Positions 46,761 through 53,599 of a DNA stretch of 64,000 nt are shown here, piece by piece. Every line of letters begins with the position of its first letter. Within the stretch, counting starts at the first letter, position 1. The stretch is taken from the NCBI RefSeq assembly GCF_035989265.1, contig NZ_JAYKZX010000003.1, forward strand, positions 992,001 through 1,056,000, given 5' to 3'. Origin of the DNA: Sphingobium sp. HWE2-09. Its GTDB lineage: Bacteria; Pseudomonadota; Alphaproteobacteria; Sphingomonadales; Sphingomonadaceae. Position numbers and translations under genes: made by a program. Below the pieces are notes generated by a model. The model saw only the letters and a list, made by a program, of their open reading frames with translations. It was not told where the DNA came from and ran no database searches.

Positions 46761-47381
46761 TTATTCGCCTTCGGCTGCTTCCTCGGCGTCCGCTTCGCCT
46801 TCGGCGCTCTTGAGCGCCGACGGGGCGACGACGGTCGCGATGGAGAAGTCCGTGTCCGCGTGCAAGGCAGTCGTGCCCTTGGGCAGCGTAACCGCGCTGA
46901 TGTGCAGCGAATCGCCGACTTCCAGGCCGGTCAGATCGACGACGACTTCATCCGGAATGTTGGCGGCATCGACGACCAGTTCGATGTCGTGCGCCACGAC
47001 GTTGAGCACGCCGCCCTTCTTCAGGCCCGGCGATGCGTCTTCATTCTCGAAGCGCACCGGCACATGCACGTGAACGGTGGCGTGTTCGGACACGCGCAGG
47101 AAGTCTGCGTGCAGCGGACGGTCGGTGACGGGGTGGAAGGCCACGTCCTTGGCGAGCGTGCGGACGGTCTTGCCGCCGACTTCGACCATGATGACCGAAT
47201 TGAAGAAGTGGCCGGTGCCGAGCTGCTTGTTGAGGAGCTTTTCCTCGACATGGATCGACAGGGGTTCTTCGTTCATTCCATAGATGACGGCGGGTACGCG
47301 GCCCTCACGGCGGAGGGCGCGGGAGGCTCCCTTGCCTGCCCGATCGCGTGCCTCGGCCGACAGCGTAAGCTGCTCGCTCAT
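46761..47381 (-). CDS. rplY: 50S ribosomal protein L25/general stress protein Ctc
   Basis: The 206-residue protein is the long TL5/CTC form. The N-terminal L25 domain has [20 protein letters not shown] near residues 17-36. A C-terminal beta domain (about 95-185) and an acidic tail follow. It binds 5S rRNA. rplY-pth is a common bacterial arrangement. Confidence 0.96.
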   Translation of the reverse strand: MSEQLTLSAEARDRAGKGASRALRREGRVPAVIYGMNEEPLSIHVEEKLLNKQLGTGHFFNSVIMVEVGGKTVRTLAKDVAFHPVTDRPLHADFLRVSEHATVHVHVPVRFENEDASPGLKKGGVLNVVAHDIELVVDAANIPDEVVVDLTGLEVGDSLHISAVTLPKGTTALHADTDFSIATVVAPSALKSAEGEADAEEAAEGE

Positions 47382-47505
47382 TGCGTGTCTCCAAAAGCAA
47401 AATTGATGTACTTTCCCGCCACGCCTCCAGGGATGACCATAGCGGGAGGCGGCCCTTTAGCAGAAAAGGGCAGGAATGCAAGGGTCGAGGCCGACTGTTA
47501 GTGCC

Positions 47506-47679
47506 TCAGTCTGCATCGTGGAGGCGGGCGCACGCCGCAGCGGCCTGATCTTTAGTGAAACCAACCACGACACATTCTCTGATGCATCGGTTGTAGGGCG
47601 AATTGTAAAGACGCTGCGCCACCAAGATTGCCAAACCCACGGCGATGATCGTTGCCGATACAACGTAGAAGTTTTTCAT
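47506..47679 (-). CDS. 57-residue membrane protein with three cysteines
   Basis: The ATG at 47679 follows GGAGGGG. The protein begins MKNFYVVSATIIAVGLAILV, a single membrane helix. A short soluble part follows with Cys38, Cys42 and Cys53 and a short helix (TKDQAAAACARL). The stop is TGA at 47508-47506. The ribosome-binding site, helix and gene-like composition support a real gene. It lies upstream of rplY on the same strand. I do not recognise a function. Confidence 0.6.
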   Translation of the reverse strand: MKNFYVVSATIIAVGLAILVAQRLYNSPYNRCIRECVVVGFTKDQAAAACARLHDAD

Positions 47680-47735
47680 TCAGCACCCCTCCGCTTCTTC
47701 CCGCGCCTCGACTCGGCCCGCGCGCTAGAGCATGG

Positions 47736-48626
47736 CTATTGCACCCGCGTCACCGTAAACCCCCTGGCCTCCAGCAGTTCGATCAGATTCTCCCGCCCCG
47801 TCAGGTGCCCAGCGCCCACCGCGATAAAAGGCCGCCCCTTCATCGGCTCGATCGCCTTCACCCAGTCGCGGTTGCGCGCGACCAGCACGGCTTCCTCGAC
47901 CACCGGGTCGGGCTGTTCGCCAATCTGGTCCTCCTTGGCGATCGCTTCCATGTCGCCCTTGGACCAGGCGGTCAGGATGCGGTCATACAGCGCCTTCATG
48001 CCCTTGGCCTCATGCACGGTCTGGACCAGCAGTCGCGATTGCGCCGCTTCGGGCAGCGTGTCGAAGGCAGCGAACTGGCGCTCGACCGTCTCCAGCCCGC
48101 CGATCGGCTTCCCCGCTTTCTTGAAGGTCGCGATCAATACCGGCTCGACGCCATCGTCCTGGCTGACGCCCAAGCTCTGCTGGCTGGCCGCCGACAACAG
48201 CATCGCAGCGGCCCAGCTTTCATAGCCGGACAGCAGCTGGCTGTTCGTGCCGCCATCCGCCATCGCCTTCGTCAGCGCGGCCCGTTCGCCTTCCGGCACG
48301 CGCCGTTCCAGCGGGGGCAGGCCCGGACTGCGCCCGGTCTTCTCGAACAGCGACAGAGTCTTCTGTTCGTCCTGCAAGTCCGCGGCTTCCAGCACCAAAC
48401 GGTCCGACGCCGTCATCGCGTCGCGGATGGTCGGCGTATCCCAGGCGATCCCCTTGGGCAGCACATGGATGGTGCCGAACAGCCAGCCGTTGAGCGCGCC
48501 GCGCTGCATCTGCCACAAAGCGGGACCGCCCTGCGACGCCGACTGCTTGGGTGCCGTATCCTGCCCGCAGGCCGCGACCAGCGTCAGCGTGCACAGGGCA
48601 AGCAGGCGGGTAAAGTGACGCATCAT
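47736..48626 (-). CDS. TraB/GumN family lipoprotein (second tandem copy)
   Basis: The 296-residue protein has a lipobox VAAC at about residue 19-22. The TraB/PrgY/GumN domain has LFGTIHVLPKG near residue 51 and VGAGHLTGRENL near the C-terminus; both belong to the metal-binding GxxH family signature. These proteins resemble TIKI metalloproteases. The ATG overlaps the stop of the homologous upstream gene (ATGA), so this is a tandem duplication in one operon. The substrate is unknown. Confidence 0.88.
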   Translation of the reverse strand: MMRHFTRLLALCTLTLVAACGQDTAPKQSASQGGPALWQMQRGALNGWLFGTIHVLPKGIAWDTPTIRDAMTASDRLVLEAADLQDEQKTLSLFEKTGRSPGLPPLERRVPEGERAALTKAMADGGTNSQLLSGYESWAAAMLLSAASQQSLGVSQDDGVEPVLIATFKKAGKPIGGLETVERQFAAFDTLPEAAQSRLLVQTVHEAKGMKALYDRILTAWSKGDMEAIAKEDQIGEQPDPVVEEAVLVARNRDWVKAIEPMKGRPFIAVGAGHLTGRENLIELLEARGFTVTRVQ

Positions 48627-49525
48627 GGCTTCACCCCCTTCACGCGGCGGCTCGGCACGCCGATCATGCGCAACTGATCCTGCACGCTGCCCTTGCCCGC
48701 CAGATGGCCCGCGCCCACCGCGACGAAGACCGTGCCCGGCTGCGCCAGCCGCGCCTTGATCCACTTGGCCCAATTGGCGTTGCGCCCGGTCAGCAGCACC
48801 TGCGCCAATTCGGGCGTCGCTTCGAGCGATTTGTTCATCGATTTGGCCAGCTTGTCGGGCTGTCCCGCGGACCAATAGCGCAGCAGGTCGCCAAACTCGC
48901 TCTCCATTTCCGGCAATCCGTCGACGGTGGCGTTCAGGAATTGCAGTTGCTGCGCCATTGGCAGGCCCGCGAAGAAGCCGACCTGCTGCTCCACGGTTTC
49001 GAGCGCATCGACCTTCTTGCCCGCCGCCTCCGCCGTACTACGCAAAATCTTTTCCGCGCCCAGGTCGTTCTGATAGCCCATCCGCTCCAGCGGCGCGACC
49101 GACAGCGCCAGCCCGCTCATCCACGGATTGAACATATCGAACGTCTGCCAGGGCAGGCTGTTGGCGTCCATCGCCGCCTGATATTTCGCGCGCGCCTCCG
49201 GCGTCAGCCGGTCGAACAGCTTCACCCCGTCCTTCGCGATCGCCATACCTGCTATCGTCGCGCCGATCGACTTGGGATCGTCCGGCTCGATGATTTCCAG
49301 CACCAGTTCATCCGACCGGTCGAACGCGCGCTTCACATCGCCGTCGAACCAGTCGATGCCGGGCTTCATCACATGGACGGTGCCGAACAGATAGATGGTG
49401 GTGTCGGCATCCTGCACCGCCCACAGCGCCGGGGTGGCGACAGGGGCTTTGGCCTGGGCGGCAACGCCACCGATCATCAGCAAGGCGGCGCTCAAAGCCC
49501 GCATCAGTCTAGGGAGCATGGTCAT
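48623..49525 (-). CDS. TraB/GumN family protein (first tandem copy)
   Basis: The 300-residue precursor has a signal peptide (residues 1-26, ending AQAKA) without a lipobox. It has [11 protein letters not shown] near residue 46 and [16 protein letters not shown] near 270. It is homologous to the next gene but diverged, with a secreted rather than lipid-anchored form. It is divergent from glyQ. Confidence 0.88.
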   Translation of the reverse strand: MTMLPRLMRALSAALLMIGGVAAQAKAPVATPALWAVQDADTTIYLFGTVHVMKPGIDWFDGDVKRAFDRSDELVLEIIEPDDPKSIGATIAGMAIAKDGVKLFDRLTPEARAKYQAAMDANSLPWQTFDMFNPWMSGLALSVAPLERMGYQNDLGAEKILRSTAEAAGKKVDALETVEQQVGFFAGLPMAQQLQFLNATVDGLPEMESEFGDLLRYWSAGQPDKLAKSMNKSLEATPELAQVLLTGRNANWAKWIKARLAQPGTVFVAVGAGHLAGKGSVQDQLRMIGVPSRRVKGVKP

Positions 49526-49664
49526 GGCTCCTTCAATGGGGAGAGCGCGGCGTCAGGGCAAGCGGCTTAACCCTGTTTGCGGCGGCAGTCCCTTGACCAT
49601 GATCATGCCATGCGCCAAGGCGCGGGGCAGAAATGTGCCAGATAGATACATTGAAGGACTAACC

Positions 49665-50564
49665 GTGGCCGAAGGCAAAATGCTTTCCTTCCAGGACCTG
49701 ATCCTGACCCTCCACGCCTATTGGGGCAAACAGGGCTGCGTCATCCTGCAACCCTATGACATGGAAGTGGGCGCGGGCACCTTCCACCCCGCGACCACGC
49801 TGCGCGCGCTGGGGCCACAGCCCTGGAACGCCGCCTATGTCCAGCCCAGCCGCCGCCCGACCGACGGCCGCTATGGCGAAAATCCCAACCGGCTTCAGCA
49901 TTATTACCAATATCAGGTGATCATGAAGCCCAGCCCGGCGAACCTACAGGAACTCTATCTGGGCAGCCTGGTGGAGATCGGCATCGATCCGCTGGTCCAC
50001 GACATCCGCTTCGTCGAGGATGACTGGGAAAGCCCGACGCTAGGTGCCTGGGGACTGGGCTGGGAAGTCTGGTGCGACGGCATGGAAGTCACCCAGTTCA
50101 CCTATTTCCAGCAGATGGGCGGCTACGACTGCAAGCCGGTCGCGGGCGAACTGACCTACGGCCTGGAACGGCTCGCCATGTATATTCAGGGCGTCGACAG
50201 CGTGTACGACCTCAAATTCAACGACGCCGGGGTCACCTATGGCGACGTGTTCCTGGCGAACGAACAGCAGATGTCGAAATGGAATTTCGAGGTCGCCGAC
50301 ACCGACAAGCTGTTCCGCTGGTTCAAGGATTGCCAGGCCGAATATGGCCGCTGCATCGACGCGAACGTCCCGCTCGCCGCCTATGACCAGGCGATCAAGG
50401 CCAGCCATGTGTTCAACCTGCTCCAGGCGCGCGGCGTGATATCGGTGCAGGAACGCGCCAGCTATATGAGCCAGGTCCGCGACATGGCGAAGGGCAGCTG
50501 CGAAGCGTGGATCGCCAGCAACAGCGCGGCGTGGACCGCCAAATTTCCGGGGTGGACGGCGTGA
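49665..50564 (+). CDS. glyQ: Glycyl-tRNA synthetase alpha subunit
   Basis: This is the catalytic subunit of the bacterial alpha2beta2 GlyRS. From GTG 49665 (after AAGGACTAACC) it has 299 residues; ATG 49680 would give 294. The class II core includes [39 protein letters not shown] and [19 protein letters not shown]. glyS follows, but a DUF559 gene is lodged between them. Confidence 0.96.
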   Translation: MAEGKMLSFQDLILTLHAYWGKQGCVILQPYDMEVGAGTFHPATTLRALGPQPWNAAYVQPSRRPTDGRYGENPNRLQHYYQYQVIMKPSPANLQELYLGSLVEIGIDPLVHDIRFVEDDWESPTLGAWGLGWEVWCDGMEVTQFTYFQQMGGYDCKPVAGELTYGLERLAMYIQGVDSVYDLKFNDAGVTYGDVFLANEQQMSKWNFEVADTDKLFRWFKDCQAEYGRCIDANVPLAAYDQAIKASHVFNLLQARGVISVQERASYMSQVRDMAKGSCEAWIASNSAAWTAKFPGWTA

Positions 50565-50567
50565 ATC

Positions 50568-51048
50568 CTCCCGGGACGGGGAGGGGGACCGCGCCGCGCA
50601 GCGGCGTGGTGGAGGGGGCGTGCCCCAAGCGCGCCGCCCGGAAACCTACACCGCCCGGACATTGCGCCGTAATATGTCGCTGCCCGAAGTCCTGCTCTGG
50701 CAACGCCTGAGAGGCCAAGCCACCGGCCTGAAATTCCGGCGGCAACATCCGATCGGAAGCTATATCGCTGACTTCTATTGCAGCAGTTTGAAGCTGGTCG
50801 TTGAAGTTGATGGCGAAGCGCATAATCAGGGTGACAACCCGATACGCGATCTTCGTCGGGACAGGTTCATGGAAGAGAATGGATATCAGGTGCTTCGCAT
50901 AGCCGCCTCTAAGATTTTGAAGGACGCTGAAAAAGTGGCCGCATCGATCGCTGCGCTTGGGGCAAGCCCCCTCCACCATCAGCCTGCGGCTGACGGTCCC
51001 CTCGAACGGAGTCACGTGCCTCCGTTCGACCGTGCCGGGGAGGAACTG
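50568..51048. mobile_element. Inverted-repeat-bounded DUF559 cassette between glyQ and glyS
   Basis: Left repeat 50584-50631 and right repeat 50954-51001 are 48-nt inverted copies. The outer 8 nt (GGGGACCG) are identical. The inner 25 nt differ by one base (TGGTGGAGGGGGC, G or T, TGCCCC). The 15-nt centre differs in sequence but forms a 6-bp stem with a GCA loop in both (CGCCGC-GCA-GCGGCG and TCAGCC-GCA-GGCTGA). Flanking CCTCCC-GG-type sequence extends the similarity outward. The right flank also has a 10-bp hairpin (TCGAACGGAG/CTCCGTTCGA, 51002-51029). No transposase is present. Confidence 0.6.
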
Positions 51049-51054
51049 CAATGA
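50620..51054 (+). CDS. DUF559/Vsr-like endonuclease-domain protein
   Basis: The 144-residue protein (GTG 50620, with GGAGGGGG just before; ATG 50674 is possible) has ARTLRRNMSLPEVLLWQRLR near residue 12. The restriction-endonuclease-like core has PIGSYIADFYC (active-site Asp) and LVVEVDGEAH (E-x-D type). This is the DUF559 family, related to Vsr patch-repair nucleases. About the last 30 residues are encoded by the right inverted repeat, and its TGA overlaps the glyS ATG. Whether it cuts DNA, and what it targets, is unknown. Confidence 0.8.
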   Translation: MPQARRPETYTARTLRRNMSLPEVLLWQRLRGQATGLKFRRQHPIGSYIADFYCSSLKLVVEVDGEAHNQGDNPIRDLRRDRFMEENGYQVLRIAASKILKDAEKVAASIAALGASPLHHQPAADGPLERSHVPPFDRAGEELQ

Positions 51055-53459
51055 CGGATTTCCTCCTTGAACTGCGCTGCGAGGAAATTCCCGCGCGTAT
51101 GCAAATAAAGGCCAGCGAAGACCTCGCCCGCCTGTTCACCGAGGAACTGGCCAAGGCCGGCCTGACGCCCGCCGCCATCGACAGTTTCGTCACGCCCCGC
51201 CGCCTGGCGCTGATCGCGCGCGACCTGCCGCTGGAAACGGCCGCAGTCAGCGAAGAATTTAAAGGCCCGCGCACGTCCGCCCCCGCGCAGGCGCTGGACG
51301 GATTCCTGCGAAAGACCGGCCTGATCCAGGACCAGTTGGAAGACCGCGACGGCGTCTGGTTCGCCGTCGTCAACAAGCCCGGCCGCGCCACCATGGACGT
51401 CTTGGCGCAGGCCGTGCCCGCCGTCATTCGCGCTTTCCCCTGGCCCAAATCGATGCGCTGGGGCGTCGCCAGCCAGACGACCGAGAGCCTGCGCTGGGTC
51501 CGCCCGTTGAAGGGCATCGTCGCGATCCTGGGCGAACAGCGGGTCGATATCGATGTCGAAGGCGTACGCTCGGGCTATGCGACGCTCGGCCATCGCTTCC
51601 ATCACCCCGGTGAGATCACCATCGGCGGCGCGGACGACTATGTCGAAAAGCTGCGCGCCTGCCACGTGATCGTCTCCCATCAGGAGCGCCAGGCGATCAT
51701 CGCGGCAAAAGCCGACGAAGCCGCCGCCGTCCACGGTTACAGCGTGATCGAGGACAAGGGGCTGGTCGCGGAAAATGCGGGCCTGACCGAATGGCCGGTG
51801 CCGTTGCTGGGCGATTTCGATCCTGCCTTCCTGGAAGTGCCGCCCGAAGTCATCCAGCTGACGCTGCGCATCAACCAGAAATATTTCGTCCTGCGCGACG
51901 CCGCCGGGAAGCTGGCGCCCGCCTTCATCTGCACCGCGAATATCGACGCGACGGACGGCGGCGCGGCGATCGTCGCAGGCAACCGCAAAGTGCTGGCCGC
52001 ACGCCTGAGCGACGCGCGCTTCTTCTGGGAGCAGGACCGCAAGACCGCGCTGGCGGATCACGCTAAAAAGCTGGAACGCATCACCTTCCACGAGAAACTG
52101 GGCACCGTCGCCGACAAGGTCGAGCGCGTCGCCAAGCTGGCGCGCTGGCTGGTGGAAGAGGGGATTGTCACGGCAGGAACCCTCTCCCTTGAGGGAGAGG
52201 GTAGGGAGAGGGTGCTCAACGCTGATGTAGTACGCGACGCCAGCGCCGAACCCCCTCACCCCAGCCCTCTCCCCGTCGGGGAGAGGGAGCAACTTGCCGA
52301 CCTAGCCGAACAGGCCGCCCGCCTGTGCAAGGCCGACCTCGTCACCGAAATGGTCGGCGAGTTCCCCGAACTGCAAGGCATCATGGGCGGCTACTACGCC
52401 CGCGCCGAAGGCTTGCCCGATGCCGTCGCCGACGCGATCCGCGACCATTATAAGCCGGTCGGGCAGGGCGATGACGTACCGACCGCGCCGGTCACGGTGG
52501 CGGTGAGTTTGGCGGATAAGCTGGATACGCTGGTTGCATTCTTCAGTGAAGATATGCGCCCGAGCGGCTCTAAGGATCCATTTGCCCTTCGGCGCGCAGC
52601 GTTGTCGGTGCTAGCGATCATGAATACTAATCAACTTCGGCTAGCGATTTTGCCTAGTGTACTTTGCCAAGGGCTAAAATGGCTTCCATCTGACATAGTT
52701 GGTTTAGATGAAGTTTATCATCGTAGTGTTAATGAGATGCTCAACGATGCTGACAGCAATCAGGTTATGGTCGGCATTGAACAAGAAAAAGAGGCGTACG
52801 AGCATGAACGCACGCACCGTTGGCGAACGCACGACGGGCAATTCCTCGACTTCTTCGCCGACCGCCTCAAGGTCCAGCAGAAGGAAGCCGGCGTCCGCCA
52901 CGACCTGATCGACGCGGTGTTTGCGCTGGGCGGTGAGCACGATCTCGTCCGCCTACTCGCCCGCGTCCATGCGCTCCAATCCTTTGTCGCGACCGACGAC
53001 GGCGCAAACCTGCTCGCCGGCTACAAGCGCGCCGCCAATATCCTCAAGAAGGAAGCGCCGACCTCTCCATCCGTTCGCCCTGAGCCTGTCGAAGGGCCGG
53101 GCCGAGCGGAGCCGAGGCCTTCTGACGCTGCGGGCTTCGCTCACGCTCAGCCAAGTGCTTCGACTTCGCTCAGCACGAACGGGATTTCAGCCCTGTCCTA
53201 CACGCCCGAAATAGCCGAAGCTGCGCTCATCGCCGCGCTCGACACGGCCGAGCCTCGCGCGGCGCAGGCCGTTGCTGACGAGCGGTTCGAAGAGGCCATG
53301 GCCGCGCTCGCCACCTTGCGCGCGCCGATCGACGCCTTCTTCGACACCGTCACCGTCAACGACGCCGATCCGGCCAAGCGGGACGCGCGTCTGGCATTGC
53401 TGGCCCGCGTCCGCCACGCGGTCCATAATGTCGCTGACTTTTCGAAGATTACGGGATGA
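51051..53459 (+). CDS. glyS: Glycyl-tRNA synthetase beta subunit, with two repeat insertions
   Basis: The 802-residue protein is about 110 longer than E. coli GlyS. The tRNA-binding/beta-subunit fold is seen in LLELRCEEIPARMQ, GRATMDVLAQAVP, SMRWG and PLLGDFDPAFLEVPPEV. In-frame extra segments lie at about residues 377-413 and 674-711, both encoded by palindromic repeats. The region at about residues 504-588 (52560-52815) has much lower GC and rarer codons than the rest. The C-terminal anticodon-binding domain ends NDADPAKRDARLALL. The start has GAGGA from the cassette's right end. Confidence 0.94.
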   Translation: MTDFLLELRCEEIPARMQIKASEDLARLFTEELAKAGLTPAAIDSFVTPRRLALIARDLPLETAAVSEEFKGPRTSAPAQALDGFLRKTGLIQDQLEDRDGVWFAVVNKPGRATMDVLAQAVPAVIRAFPWPKSMRWGVASQTTESLRWVRPLKGIVAILGEQRVDIDVEGVRSGYATLGHRFHHPGEITIGGADDYVEKLRACHVIVSHQERQAIIAAKADEAAAVHGYSVIEDKGLVAENAGLTEWPVPLLGDFDPAFLEVPPEVIQLTLRINQKYFVLRDAAGKLAPAFICTANIDATDGGAAIVAGNRKVLAARLSDARFFWEQDRKTALADHAKKLERITFHEKLGTVADKVERVAKLARWLVEEGIVTAGTLSLEGEGRERVLNADVVRDASAEPPHPSPLPVGEREQLADLAEQAARLCKADLVTEMVGEFPELQGIMGGYYARAEGLPDAVADAIRDHYKPVGQGDDVPTAPVTVAVSLADKLDTLVAFFSEDMRPSGSKDPFALRRAALSVLAIMNTNQLRLAILPSVLCQGLKWLPSDIVGLDEVYHRSVNEMLNDADSNQVMVGIEQEKEAYEHERTHRWRTHDGQFLDFFADRLKVQQKEAGVRHDLIDAVFALGGEHDLVRLLARVHALQSFVATDDGANLLAGYKRAANILKKEAPTSPSVRPEPVEGPGRAEPRPSDAAGFAHAQPSASTSLSTNGISALSYTPEIAEAALIAALDTAEPRAAQAVADERFEEAMAALATLRAPIDAFFDTVTVNDADPAKRDARLALLARVRHAVHNVADFSKITG
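52180..52287. repeat. Palindromic repeat pair inserted in glyS (site 1)
   Basis: Hairpin 1 is CCCTCTCCC (52180-52188) with GGGAGAGGG (52193-52201). Hairpin 2 is CCCTCTCCCC (52265-52274) with GGGGAGAGGG (52278-52287). Each carries a similar G-rich or C-rich arm facing inward, so the whole is an inverted pair around about 33 nt. It keeps the glyS frame open. Confidence 0.8.
53071..53183. repeat. Palindromic repeat inserted in glyS (site 2)
   Basis: The arm at 53071-53096 (CCGTTCGCCCTGAGCCTGTC onward) and the arm at 53156-53183 (GCTTCGACTTCGCTCAGCAC onward) are inverted copies of the family at 46628. They bring about 38 codons in frame near the 3' end of glyS. Confidence 0.8.
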
Positions 53460-53599
53460 CGTAAGCAAATTTCAAAACATGCGGGAAAAGTGCGAAGTTA
53501 AGCTGTAATAATCCTATTCGATCGCACCTGATCCGGCTATTGCTGCCGGATTGTTGCAATGCACCATATCATCGGCAATCAGTGCAGGGAGAGCCGACA

